A stretch of 64,000 bases of DNA from Lacinutrix himadriensis. GTDB lineage: Bacteria; Bacteroidota; Bacteroidia; Flavobacteriales; Flavobacteriaceae. The translations under genes and the position numbers were made by a program. Positions 1-8,698 of this stretch are shown here, piece after piece. The DNA lies in contig NZ_LIQI01000012.1 in assembly GCF_001418105.1 (NCBI RefSeq), positions 124,001 through 188,000 on the forward strand, written 5' to 3'. The notes beneath the pieces are model-generated. The model ran no database searches, was not told the origin of the DNA, and worked only from the letters and a program-made list of their open reading frames with translations. The first letter of the stretch is position 1, and the number at the start of each line of letters is the position of its first letter.

Positions 1-582
1 CATGGTACTGTCTTCCCATCCCGGGCAAACAATTGGTAGGTTTTTTTCGGCAGCAGCATACATCCAAGAGTCTTTTATATCAATCTCGTAATATTGCTCT
101 AATACTCCTGATAGTAACATTTTATACATGTATTCATGTGGCAAGTAACGTTCGCCATTAGCTTCGGCATCTTTCCAAATCTTTACAATATGTTCTTGTA
201 AACGTCTAAACGCTTCTTCTTCAGGAATACAAGTATCTGTAACTCTATTTAATCCTTTTTCTAATAAATCCCACTCATCTTGTGGTGTTAAATCACGATA
301 GTTAGGCACACGTTTATAATGTGAATGCGCTACTAGATTCATGATATCTTCTTCTAAATTTGCTCCTGTACAAGAAATGATTTGTACTTTATCTTGACGA
401 ATCATTTCTGCAAAACTTTTACCAAGCTCTGCCGTACTCATTGCTCCTGCAAGAGATACTAACATTTTTGCACCACTGTCTAGTTGTGCTTCATACCCTT
501 TTGCTGCATCTACTAAAGCTGCCGCATTAAAGTGTAAATAGTGTTTTTCTATAAACTGTGAAATTGGTCCTTTAGTACGCAT
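1..582 (-). CDS. deoxyhypusine synthase-like protein (partial, C-terminus outside window)
   Basis: Continuous minus-strand reading frame that starts at the ATG at 582 and leaves the window at position 1 (194 codons seen). The translation begins MRTKGPISQFIEKHY and contains LVSLAGAMSTAELG and ISCTGANLEEDIMN, which match the NAD-binding N-terminal half of the deoxyhypusine synthase family. The catalytic lysine would lie beyond the window. Bacteria have no eIF5A, and characterised bacterial relatives transfer an aminobutyl group to polyamines (for example making homospermidine). The start overlaps the agmatinase stop by 11 bp, so it is translationally coupled to the putrescine-making genes. A polyamine-modifying role is therefore an inference from family and context. 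Confidence 0.85.
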   Translation of the reverse strand, partial: MRTKGPISQFIEKHYLHFNAAALVDAAKGYEAQLDSGAKMLVSLAGAMSTAELGKSFAEMIRQDKVQIISCTGANLEEDIMNLVAHSHYKRVPNYRDLTPQDEWDLLEKGLNRVTDTCIPEEEAFRRLQEHIVKIWKDAEANGERYLPHEYMYKMLLSGVLEQYYEIDIKDSWMYAAAEKNLPIVCPGWEDSTM

Positions 583-1513
583 CTTCATCTTGAAATTTAG
601 TATTGTTATTTTTATTTACTTTCTCATCGTCAAAAGAGTTGTCATACACCTCTTCTGCTTCTTCATTTTGAAACTTATAGCTTAGCATTTTATAGTATAG
701 TTTTGCTGCAAGAAAATCGGAAGATTTATCTATTTTATTAGGGCAAAGTTCTACGATATCAAAACCTACAACGTTTTTCTCTTCAAAAACTTGTTTTAAA
801 AACTCCATAGTTTCATACCATAACAAACCTCCTGGTTCTGGTGTTCCTGTACTTGGCATGATAGAAGGATCAAAAACATCTAAATCGATAGTGATAAAAA
901 CGTTTTCTGTCATTTGATCAATAGCAGCATCTACCCAAGTATCATCTACAGCCATTTCATGAGCAAAATACGTTTTATCTGCATCCATAACTGTTTTTTC
1001 CATCACATCCATAGAACGAATACCTACTTGAATTAGGTTGGTATTTTGACTAGCTTCATACATAGCACAAGCATGGTTACACGTAGAACCTTCATACGAT
1101 TTACGCAAATCTGCATGTGCATCTAATTGTAAAACGGTTAGGCTTGGAAACATTTCGTTAAAAGCACGAACCGTTCCAATAGATACAGAGTGCTCACCAC
1201 CAAAGATGGTTACAAACTTGTTTCTTTTAATGTACTTTTTAGTCACTTGGTGTACTGCTTCTACCATAGCTTCTGGAGAACTATTTTCTGTAACAGCAGC
1301 TACTAAATGCACCCCTTGATGGTATACTTCAGTACCTGTTTCAATATCATAAAGTTCCATATTTGCCGAAGCATCTAAAAATGCTTCCGGACCTTTATCT
1401 GCTCCTTTTTGCCATGTACTTGTACCATCATAAGGCACAGGAATTAGTACAATTTTTGCTTTGTCTAATTTTGCTAATTCTTCTGGAATGCCAGCATACG
1501 TTTTAGTTTCCAT
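572..1513 (-). CDS. speB: agmatinase (agmatine ureohydrolase)
   Basis: Ureohydrolase (arginase/agmatinase) family, 313 residues, cytosolic. The binuclear Mn site is intact: GGEHS with His108, DAHAD with Asp131, His133 and Asp135, and ITIDLDVFDPS with Asp210 and Asp212. It would hydrolyse agmatine to putrescine and urea. Agmatinase is preferred over arginase or formiminoglutamase because the gene follows arginine decarboxylase with an 11-bp overlap (1503-1513) and is followed by a deoxyhypusine-synthase-like gene, also with an 11-bp overlap. The C-terminal tail after about residue 285 is acidic, Asn-rich and probably disordered. Confidence 0.92.
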   Translation of the reverse strand: METKTYAGIPEELAKLDKAKIVLIPVPYDGTSTWQKGADKGPEAFLDASANMELYDIETGTEVYHQGVHLVAAVTENSSPEAMVEAVHQVTKKYIKRNKFVTIFGGEHSVSIGTVRAFNEMFPSLTVLQLDAHADLRKSYEGSTCNHACAMYEASQNTNLIQVGIRSMDVMEKTVMDADKTYFAHEMAVDDTWVDAAIDQMTENVFITIDLDVFDPSIMPSTGTPEPGGLLWYETMEFLKQVFEEKNVVGFDIVELCPNKIDKSSDFLAAKLYYKMLSYKFQNEEAEEVYDNSFDDEKVNKNNNTKFQDEDAY

Positions 1514-2900
1514 AACCTAAAATTTTAAGTAAGTCTTCACTTTTTTGTTGTTCGCTAAATACAGTGGTAATAAGATTTCCTTCTGCATCTTTATTAATTA
1601 ATAAATGTTTTGGAGTTGGTATTAAACAGTGTTGTAAGCCACCAAATCCTCCAATAGTTTCTTGGTATGCTCCTGTATTAAAAAAGCCAATATATAATGG
1701 TTTGTCTTTATTATATTTTGGTAAATAAATAGCGTTCATATGTTGCTCACTGTTGTAATAATCATCACTATCACAAGTTAGTCCGCCAAGCAAAACACGC
1801 TCATAACTTTGGTCCCAACGGTTAAGTGGTAACATCACAAAGCGTTTGTTAATTGCCCAAGTATCTGGTAATGTGGTAATGAAAGACGAGTTAATCATGT
1901 TCCATTTTTCACGATCATTTTGCTGTTTTTGATACAGTATTTCATAAATCGCACCACCACTTTCCCCAACGGTAAAGCTTCCAAATTCTGTAAAAATATT
2001 TGGTACAGCGACACCTTCTTCTTCGCAAGTTGTTTTAATTTGGTTTATAATTTCGTCTACTAAATAGGCGTAATCAAAATCATAAGCCAAGGAGTTTTTA
2101 ATAGGGAATCCGCCTCCTATATTTAAACTATCTAAAGTTGGACAAATCTTTTTTAAGCTAGTATATACTTTTAAACATTTTTGCAGTTCATTCCAGTAAT
2201 ACGCATTATCTCTAATTCCTGTATTAATGAAGAAGTGTAACATTTTAAGGCTCACTTTCTTGTTCTCTGCTATTTGATTTTTATAAAAAGGTACAATATT
2301 TTTATAACCAATACCTAAACGAGAGGTATAGAATTCAAACTTTGGCTCCTCTTCGGAAGCAATACGAATTCCCACATTAAATTTACCGTCTATTTCTTGA
2401 GAAAGTAAATCAATTTCCTCATAGTTATCGATAATAGGAATCGCGTTTTTATGTCCGTTATTTATAAGTCTAGCAATATTTGTAACGTATTGTGCGCGTT
2501 TAAAACCGTTGCTAATTACATAGGTATCATTTGTTATTTTTCCTTCTTTTTTAAGATTTTCCACAATATCAATATCAAAAGCCGAAGAGGTTTCAATATG
2601 AATATCATTCTTTAGCGCTTCGTGTAACACGTGTTTAAAATGAGAACTTTTAGTGCAATAGCAATAGTTGTAATTCCCTTTATAATCATGTTTTTCAATA
2701 GCATCTGCAAACCATTGTTTTGCACGTTGAATATTGTTAGATATTTGCGGTAAATAGGTGAATTTTAAAGGCGCCCCATGTTCTTCCACCAATTTCATTA
2801 GGTCGATATCGTGAAAGCGTAATTTGTTTTCTTCCAGTTTAAATTCTTCTTGAGGAAAATCGAAAGTTTGATCGATTAGATCAATATATTTTGTATTCAT
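1503..2900 (-). CDS. speA: arginine decarboxylase (fold type III, short form)
   Basis: A 465-residue PLP enzyme of the alanine-racemase fold. CTKSSH carries the candidate PLP lysine (Lys84), LNIGGGFP is the phosphate-binding glycine loop, and CDSDD near the C-terminus holds the substrate Cys/Asp motif of the ornithine/arginine/diaminopimelate decarboxylase family. It is much shorter than the roughly 630-residue proteobacterial SpeA and matches the compact form usual in Bacteroidota. It catalyses arginine to agmatine and is the first gene of a three-gene overlapping operon. Family assignment is firm. Arginine rather than another amino acid as substrate rests on the adjoining agmatinase. Confidence 0.9.
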   Translation of the reverse strand: MNTKYIDLIDQTFDFPQEEFKLEENKLRFHDIDLMKLVEEHGAPLKFTYLPQISNNIQRAKQWFADAIEKHDYKGNYNYCYCTKSSHFKHVLHEALKNDIHIETSSAFDIDIVENLKKEGKITNDTYVISNGFKRAQYVTNIARLINNGHKNAIPIIDNYEEIDLLSQEIDGKFNVGIRIASEEEPKFEFYTSRLGIGYKNIVPFYKNQIAENKKVSLKMLHFFINTGIRDNAYYWNELQKCLKVYTSLKKICPTLDSLNIGGGFPIKNSLAYDFDYAYLVDEIINQIKTTCEEEGVAVPNIFTEFGSFTVGESGGAIYEILYQKQQNDREKWNMINSSFITTLPDTWAINKRFVMLPLNRWDQSYERVLLGGLTCDSDDYYNSEQHMNAIYLPKYNKDKPLYIGFFNTGAYQETIGGFGGLQHCLIPTPKHLLINKDAEGNLITTVFSEQQKSEDLLKILGYGN

Positions 2901-3461
2901 TATTTTTAAAGATAAATGTAAAAGTTATAGGTTAACATGACGTTAAGCTAGCAAAAATTAAATATTAAATGACCATTAAAAGGCACTTAAAGGTATAAAG
3001 ACTTTAACATTAAAAATAATCAAACTTGAATTTTTAGCTCTGTAGTAGGCACAAAACCGTACTGATGCTGGCTAGCACCAATAGAAGAATACTCGGAAGT
3101 TAGCTTTAAAATTCGGTCGCTTAATCTGTAAGCTGCTTTTGAATATGACTTCCTAATTTCCAAAAGCCCGAACATAGAAACAGTGTTCACTTTGTTCAGC
3201 TAAATGCAGTACAAATGAAATACTTTTTTTTGAATTGCAAATAAATATTATCATTTTTTTTAAAAATAAAATAACGGCTTCAAAAATCAAATTAAAAAAC
3301 TAAAGACCAAATAGTTAAACCAAAAACGACTAGTTATTCTAAATAACCTTTCATCGAATAACAAGTAAATAGCCACTTATATATAAATAAATAATCTAGT
3401 TTTAGACATTGAAAACACCTTGTTTTCAACCATAAACGCTATTAATTAAATTTTACACTTC
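2901..3461. other. 560-bp intergenic region upstream of the polyamine operon and the secreted-protein cluster
   Basis: AT-rich spacer between divergent units. It should hold the promoter of speA (minus) and that of the 3462 gene (plus), but no perfect TAnnTTTG element was found for either. The only other structure seen is a 51-codon minus-strand frame at 3020-3175, listed separately, whose base composition is higher in GC than the surrounding spacer. Confidence 0.5.
3020..3175 (-). CDS. small unrecognised ORF, 51 residues
   Basis: ATG at 3175 to TGA at 3020-3022. The product begins MFGLLEIRKSYSKAAY and ends TTELKIQV. It has no signal peptide or membrane segment, is rich in Lys/Arg and Ser, and does not belong to a family I recognise. 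Coding potential is suggested by an open frame of unusually mixed composition inside an AT-rich spacer. It could also be the remnant of a larger gene or an untranslated repeat. It lies upstream of speA on the same strand, with 119 bp between. Confidence 0.3.
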   Translation of the reverse strand: MFGLLEIRKSYSKAAYRLSDRILKLTSEYSSIGASQHQYGFVPTTELKIQV

Positions 3462-3944
3462 ATGAAAAAAATTCACGTTATCCTATATTTATTTATAGGT
3501 TACACAACTGCTTATGCCCAAAAAGCTGTAGTAGTGTCTGGAGGAGACACCTCCAGCCCTAACTTTGAGGTCAGTTATTCTATTGGTCAAGTTTCTCAAA
3601 TTTCTACATCTAATTCTAATGGATTATTACTTCAAGGTGTGCAACAGCCTTTTGAAATTTTTGAGGAAAGCACTTTAGAGGTTAATGATATAGATAACCG
3701 CGTTGCTATCCAATTATATCCAAATCCAACAAAGGGTTCTATACACCTTTCGTTATCTAGCATTGAAAAATCTGCAACCACGTATCAATTATTTGATCTT
3801 CAAGGTAGATTATTAAAAGACTTTAAAATAACAACTTTAAAGACTGAAATAGATATGCAAAGTTATCCTGTTGGAACGTATCTTCTAAAAGTTTTGAATT
3901 CGAATCAAGCTTTTTTAAAAACATTTAAAATTATAAAAAACTAA
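3462..3944 (+). CDS. small secreted protein with T9SS type A sorting domain
   Basis: 160 residues. A signal peptide (residues 1-19, ending AYAQ) is followed by a short region containing VSYSIGQVSQIS, a motif common at the N-terminus of small Bacteroidota secreted proteins. Residues ~85-160 form a C-terminal sorting domain: LYPNPTKGSIHLSL, then YQLFDLQGRLLKDF, then YPVGTYLLKVL and a final KTFKIIKN. T9SS would carry it across the outer membrane and remove the domain. It starts a tightly packed cluster (13 bp to the next gene), so it may be anchored or exported together with the two large proteins that follow. Confidence 0.85.
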   Translation: MKKIHVILYLFIGYTTAYAQKAVVVSGGDTSSPNFEVSYSIGQVSQISTSNSNGLLLQGVQQPFEIFEESTLEVNDIDNRVAIQLYPNPTKGSIHLSLSSIEKSATTYQLFDLQGRLLKDFKITTLKTEIDMQSYPVGTYLLKVLNSNQAFLKTFKIIKN

Positions 3945-3957
3945 CCTCCTTCTACAA

Positions 3958-5754
3958 ATGAAAAAATTATTATCCTTATTTTTTATTTTAATATATATAA
4001 GTACATCTGCACAAATTAATGAATCTTTAACCTACCAAGTTGTCATTAGAAGTGCTTCCGATATATTATTAACCAATCAAACAGTAGGCATGCAAATTAG
4101 CATACTATCTAATTCTCCAACTGGATCTCCGGTTTACATAGAAATACAAACAGCTATGACTAATGCTAACGGACTTGCAACTATTCAGGTAGGTAATGGC
4201 GCATTAAGCACAGGAGATTTCACTACTATAAACTGGGCTTCTGCTACATATTATATTAAAACAGAAACAGATCCTAACGGAGGTAGCAACTACACCTTAG
4301 AAACTGTAGAAGAAATCACTAGTGCTCCTCTAGCATTTTATAGTAATGTAGCACAATTTGCTAATACTGCAGATTATTTGTCGTTAAGCAATTTACCAAC
4401 AACCATATCACAAAACCAAATAGACAAACTGGATCTGATAACTCTATCCTCTGCTGTTGATTTGGATCAATTAATTTCAGATGTAAATGCAAACACAGCA
4501 AGCCAAGCTTTTCCAGATTTTGGAACTACGCCAGGAACAGTATTAGAAGGAGACAACTTTATATGGTCTAAATCGAACAACGATATATTTTACACGCAAG
4601 GAAACGTAGGTATTGGAGTTAATCAAACTACTCCTTTTGAAGGAGCTACTTTATCTGTAGGTGGTGGTATAAAATACAGTGGTATACCTACTACACTAAC
4701 AGAACCTGGGCTTTTATATTATGACAATACGGATGGTGACGGTAAATTTCATTTTGTAAATAACGAAGGGAGTAATGTAACTTTAGGAGCTTCTACTTGG
4801 TCTACTGTTGACGGAGATAATACAACTAGCAACGATGTTATTATTCAAGGAAGCTTAGGTATAGGAGTGGACGCTGTTAACGGAGAAGATTTTGGATTTA
4901 ATACTTTTATTTTAAAAGAAAACAACCTTCGAATATTATTTGACGATAGTGATGATCCTTCTGGCACAATGCCTGCTAACGATTGGCAAATTGAAATTAA
5001 CGAATCTTCTAATGGAGGAGAATCTCATTTTGCAATTAAAGATATTACCAATGCAACACAGCCTTTTAAAGTTGCTGCTAATGCCCCTGACAATGCACTA
5101 ATTATTACAAGCAATGGAAACATAGGTATTGGCACAGGTACACCTGGTTCTTCTCTTGAAGTTACTGGTGCTATCAAAGCACAAAGTTTTATTGGAGATG
5201 GTTCTGGGCTTACAGGAATAACCGGTGGTACAGGTGGCGTTTCTAATATAGATGACACAGTTATTGCTGCAGATACAGATGTTAATAATGTTGGTGAAAT
5301 TTCTTTTCAAACACAAAATATAGCACAAATGACAATTACCAATAATGGTAATGTTGGTATTGGTACTGCCACTCCAATTGAAAAATTAGAAGTGATTGGT
5401 AATGCTAAATTTGATGGTGTACAAACCAACAATATTAGTATTCAAACCGCTAGTTATACCATAGTTGAAAATACAGACAACCTTTCTGCAATCATAGAAA
5501 TAGATGCTTCTAATAAAACAGTTATTAATATCAATAATACAATTGCACAATCTATCCAAGGGTTTACCGCTGGAATAACAGGACAACAAATAACGATCTT
5601 TAATAATGGAACTGGTCTAAAAACAATTGTTCATAATTCTGGTACACAATCTATTTTATTACCAAACACTACTAATATAGACTTAGAACAATATGAAAGT
5701 GCAACTTTTATATTTGATGGTTCGGTATGGTATTGTATAGCTCTTAATAACTAA
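3958..5754 (+). CDS. secreted protein with repeated GNxGIGT stalk motifs (paralogue 1)
   Basis: 598 residues with a signal peptide (cleavage after STSAQ). Residues ~20-125 form a beta-rich domain (LTYQVVIRSASDILLTNQTV), followed by three copies of GNVGIGV/GIGTxTPxxxLEVxG at roughly residues 215, 388 and 465. These are the units of fibrous trimeric stalks known from phage tail fibres and many Bacteroidota surface proteins. The C-terminal ~90 residues form a beta domain that ends FDGSVWYCIALNN. No intramolecular chaperone (peptidase S74) and no sorting domain are seen. Its neighbours are a T9SS protein (13 bp upstream) and a paralogue (11 bp downstream). A surface fibre or adhesin is an inference. 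Confidence 0.7.
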   Translation: MKKLLSLFFILIYISTSAQINESLTYQVVIRSASDILLTNQTVGMQISILSNSPTGSPVYIEIQTAMTNANGLATIQVGNGALSTGDFTTINWASATYYIKTETDPNGGSNYTLETVEEITSAPLAFYSNVAQFANTADYLSLSNLPTTISQNQIDKLDLITLSSAVDLDQLISDVNANTASQAFPDFGTTPGTVLEGDNFIWSKSNNDIFYTQGNVGIGVNQTTPFEGATLSVGGGIKYSGIPTTLTEPGLLYYDNTDGDGKFHFVNNEGSNVTLGASTWSTVDGDNTTSNDVIIQGSLGIGVDAVNGEDFGFNTFILKENNLRILFDDSDDPSGTMPANDWQIEINESSNGGESHFAIKDITNATQPFKVAANAPDNALIITSNGNIGIGTGTPGSSLEVTGAIKAQSFIGDGSGLTGITGGTGGVSNIDDTVIAADTDVNNVGEISFQTQNIAQMTITNNGNVGIGTATPIEKLEVIGNAKFDGVQTNNISIQTASYTIVENTDNLSAIIEIDASNKTVININNTIAQSIQGFTAGITGQQITIFNNGTGLKTIVHNSGTQSILLPNTTNIDLEQYESATFIFDGSVWYCIALNN

Positions 5755-5765
5755 ATAATAATTTT

Positions 5766-7532
5766 ATGAAAAAAATAATATTCATATTGGGTTGTTTTTT
5801 GCTATCCATTAATAACATTAACGCGCAAGGTTCCGATAAAATAAATTTTGAAATGTTAGTTAGAAATGCCTCTGGCGAGTTAGTATCGGAGAGTTCTATT
5901 GGTATTCAATTTCAAATATTAGAAGCTACAAATACTGGAACCGTTGTTTTTGAAGAAACTCATGCTGCAACAACCAATTCTCTGGGTCAGGTAACGGTTA
6001 AAATTGGAGGAGGACTTATTGCTTTTGGTGATTTAAAGACTATCCATTGGTTTGATAACCCTTACTTTATTAAAGTTGCAATTGATCCTCTTGGAGGAAC
6101 TAATTACACACTAGAAAACACTAGTAAATTAAATAGCATTCCTTTAGCAGCAAATGCTTTAAAATCGGCTACTGCTTTAACGGCAGATTATAATTCATTA
6201 ACAAACCTTCCTAGTACTATAATAACATCAGACCAAATAGATTTATTTGGCTATTTAACTTTAAGTAATCCTATAGATTTAAACGACATAAAAACCACTG
6301 TAGACTTAAACACCTCAAAATCTTTTCCAGGCTTTGGGACAACTACTGGAACTGCTGTTGAAATATTTTGGTCCAAAATAGGCAATGATGTTTTTTTTGA
6401 AGGCGGAAATATTGGTTTAGGAACAAGTACTAATTTAGAAAACTCTGCTGCATTACTTTCTATTGAAGGAGGTATACGTTATGAGGCTACAACAAATTAC
6501 GAACTTGAAGTAGGTGGTTTAAAATATTTTGATAGTAACACCAACACAATTAACGACTTTTATTACGAAAATAACATAGGAGACTTAGTTCCATTTTCAT
6601 CTGTATCTACTAATGACATTAATTTTATTACAGATGTTAATATAATAGCTAATCTAGGTCTTGGAGAAAGCATTACACCTTCACATGACTTTACAAATAA
6701 TAATTTTATTATTGCATCTAGCACTCCTAAAATTCATTTTGATGATACTAGTGGCTCTGCAAGTTTCCCGTCTGTAGATTGGAATATAGATATTAATGAC
6801 ACCGTAGATCTAGGAGAAAATTATTTTGCTATCACAGATTTAACTACAAATAATTCTAGTTTTAAAATCATGGCAGGAGCTCCTACGAATGCTTTACATA
6901 TTACGGAGAGTGGTAATATTGGTATTGGCGTTGAAAACCCTACCACAAAACTGGAAACAGCGAACAGTATTACTGCATCTGGTTTTATAGGTGACGCATC
7001 TTCTTTAACTAACATTTCAGGAGGTACAACAAGCACATCAAATACAGGAAGCACAACAATTATTGCAGACAATAATGAAGATGGTATTGGTGCCATTCTT
7101 TTTGAAACCCAAAATCAAAATCAATTAACTATAGCATCTAATGGAAATGTAGCCCTAGGTAATATAGTAGCCTCTACAAAATTAGATGTTGCTGGTAATT
7201 TACTAGTGGATAATATTAGTTCTGGTAGTCTACACATAAACGGAAGTATAACAAAACCAATCACATTAGAAACTCCTGGTAATTTCACACAAATAGATCT
7301 TACTGACAAAAGTATTATTATCATGAGTCCTACATCTAATATTTCTATATTTATTAATGGCACTGAAGGGCAACCCGTTACAATTATCAATTCTAGTTCA
7401 AATACGATTACCTTGTTTTCAGGAACCCTTTCCGTTCCTGGAGGACAAAATATTATTTTAGAACAAAATGAATCGTTAACTCTTATTAAAAACACCAATA
7501 ATATTTATAACATATTGGATGTCGTAAACTAG
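5766..7532 (+). CDS. secreted protein with repeated GNxGIG stalk motifs (paralogue 2)
   Basis: 588 residues, clearly a duplicate of the preceding gene. The signal peptide (ending NINAQG) is followed by INFEMLVRNASGELVSES, matching the opening domain of paralogue 1, and by stalk repeats GNIGLGTS, GNIGIGVENPTTKLE and GNVALGNIVASTKLDVAG in the same order. It also ends in a beta domain (GGQNIILEQNESLTLI). The divergence is high but colinear, which suggests an old duplication kept for a heteromeric or alternative fibre. A strong palindromic terminator follows 28 bp after the stop, so this is probably the last gene of the unit. Confidence 0.7.
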   Translation: MKKIIFILGCFLLSINNINAQGSDKINFEMLVRNASGELVSESSIGIQFQILEATNTGTVVFEETHAATTNSLGQVTVKIGGGLIAFGDLKTIHWFDNPYFIKVAIDPLGGTNYTLENTSKLNSIPLAANALKSATALTADYNSLTNLPSTIITSDQIDLFGYLTLSNPIDLNDIKTTVDLNTSKSFPGFGTTTGTAVEIFWSKIGNDVFFEGGNIGLGTSTNLENSAALLSIEGGIRYEATTNYELEVGGLKYFDSNTNTINDFYYENNIGDLVPFSSVSTNDINFITDVNIIANLGLGESITPSHDFTNNNFIIASSTPKIHFDDTSGSASFPSVDWNIDINDTVDLGENYFAITDLTTNNSSFKIMAGAPTNALHITESGNIGIGVENPTTKLETANSITASGFIGDASSLTNISGGTTSTSNTGSTTIIADNNEDGIGAILFETQNQNQLTIASNGNVALGNIVASTKLDVAGNLLVDNISSGSLHINGSITKPITLETPGNFTQIDLTDKSIIIMSPTSNISIFINGTEGQPVTIINSSSNTITLFSGTLSVPGGQNIILEQNESLTLIKNTNNIYNILDVVN

Positions 7533-7559
7533 TAAAAAAAACACTACCCTTTATAAAAT

Positions 7560-7587
7560 AAAAAGACCGAGCATGCTCGGTCTTTTT
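7560..7587. terminator. bidirectional intrinsic terminator
   Basis: Perfect 28-bp palindrome (AAAAAGACCGAGC and its complement) with A and T tracts on both sides, lying between the convergent ends of the 5766 gene and the RluB-like gene. Confidence 0.85.
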
Positions 7588-7623
7588 ATTTACTATTTAA
7601 ATCTTAATCATAACCATTTCTGT

Positions 7624-8499
7624 TTACAACATCTTTAAAGTATTCAATTCTTGTTCTGTTAAATGTTTCCAGTGACCACGAGGAAGATCTTTTTTGGTAA
7701 GATGCCCAATAGCAACACAATCTACAGCTACAATCTCGTATTTTAAGCTATCAAAAATAGCACGAAGTACTGTGTTACCAGTGTTCTTAATTTTAAGACC
7801 AATTTCTTTTTTAGAAGCTCCTTCGATATAACTAATTTCTTCGACAGTTATTAATTTCCCTTCTATTCTAAAACCTTCTCTAATCTTTTTAAGATCTTCT
7901 ATTTTCAGGTTTTTATCTAATTCTATTTGAAATAAACGAGGTACACCATTTTTAGAATTGGTGAATTTTTTAGCAACCAAATCATCATTGGTAAACAACA
8001 ATAAACCTTTACTATTTCTACCTAATCTACCAATTGGCTTAATACGTGAATTGGTTGCATTAGCAACTAAATCCATAACCGTACGTCCTTTACCTTCACT
8101 TGTAGTGGTTGCAAAACCTTTTGGTTTGTTTAGTAAAACGTATGCTTTTTTCTCTGGATTTATTCTAGATCCATCAAAACGAACCTCATCTTCTAACTTT
8201 ACTTTATAGCCCATTTCTGTAACGACCTTTCCGTTTACAGAAACTAAACCTGTTGCAATATGCATATCTGCATCTCTACGAGAACAAATACCAGAATTTG
8301 CGATGTATTTATTTAAACGCATTTGATCTGGATCTGATGCTTTTTGTGGCTTCTGTGCTTTTTGTGGCTTTTGCGTTTTATTTCCTGCCGCTTTCTTTTT
8401 TACTGGAGCATTTCCTCTTTCATTGCTTTGGCTACGTGTATTACTATTCCCACGTCCGGAAAGCTTCCCTTTGCTTTTACTATCTCTTGGCTTACTCAT
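7624..8499 (-). CDS. RsuA/RluB-family pseudouridine synthase-like protein lacking the catalytic Asp
   Basis: 291 residues. A Lys/Arg/Gln-rich, probably disordered tail (1-57) with QKAQKPQKA repeats precedes an S4 RNA-binding domain (MRLNKYIANSGICSRRDAD, ~60-107) and the RsuA/RluB catalytic fold (~118-285). In this family the catalytic residue is the Asp of GRLD. Here the codons read GRLGRNSKGLLLFTND, so residue 160 is Gly; the DNA at this point is unambiguous. The fold and RNA-binding parts look intact, so this is a conserved-looking gene rather than a decayed one. It may bind rRNA without modifying it, or use another residue. Promoter element at 8532-8539. Confidence 0.85.
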   Translation of the reverse strand: MSKPRDSKSKGKLSGRGNSNTRSQSNERGNAPVKKKAAGNKTQKPQKAQKPQKASDPDQMRLNKYIANSGICSRRDADMHIATGLVSVNGKVVTEMGYKVKLEDEVRFDGSRINPEKKAYVLLNKPKGFATTTSEGKGRTVMDLVANATNSRIKPIGRLGRNSKGLLLFTNDDLVAKKFTNSKNGVPRLFQIELDKNLKIEDLKKIREGFRIEGKLITVEEISYIEGASKKEIGLKIKNTGNTVLRAIFDSLKYEIVAVDCVAIGHLTKKDLPRGHWKHLTEQELNTLKML

Positions 8500-8531
8500 T
8501 GCTCTTTAATGTATTATTTCTTTTAAAGCTG

Positions 8532-8539
8532 CAAAGATA
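8532..8539 (-). promoter_or_regulatory. -7 promoter element of the RluB-like gene
   Basis: Minus strand reads TATCTTTG, an exact match to TAnnTTTG, 33 bp upstream of the start codon. No TTG is found at the expected -33 distance. Confidence 0.6.
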
Positions 8540-8552
8540 TAGTATATATTAT

Positions 8553-8577
8553 GATTTACGATTGCGGATTTACGATT
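8553..8577 (+). repeat. short direct repeat GATTTACGATT x2
   Basis: Two exact 11-bp copies (8553-8563 and 8567-8577) separated by GCG, placed just upstream of the RluB-like promoter and next to the stem-loop repeat at 8598. Confidence 0.6.
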
Positions 8578-8597
8578 TTTGATGCTTCCGATTTCTT

Positions 8598-8659
8598 GCG
8601 TTAGCGATTGCAACGGCATCCTTTTTTGAGATACGAGAAAAAGATATAGTGAAAAGCGC
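8598..8659 (+). repeat. intergenic stem-loop repeat, copy A
   Basis: Carries GCGTTAGCGATTGCAACGGC, then ATCCTTTTTT, a short loop, AAAAAGATATAGTG and AAAAGC. The same layout occurs at 24439-24575 (minus), 36950-37026, 54691-54756 and 55325-55393 (minus). The T-run and A-run can pair into a hairpin. Confidence 0.7.
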
Positions 8660-8698
8660 ATTGCTACGTAGCTTTAGCGAAGTAACAAACGCCATAAT

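Noticed and set aside
3958-7532. Prophage tail-fibre region
   Set aside because: Only the stalk motif is shared. Both proteins have signal peptides and no capsid, terminase, integrase or lysis gene is present.
8253-8582. Plus-strand ORFs rich in Phe/Leu opposite the RluB-like gene
   Set aside because: They are the reverse reading of the Lys/Gln-rich tail and promoter region of that gene.
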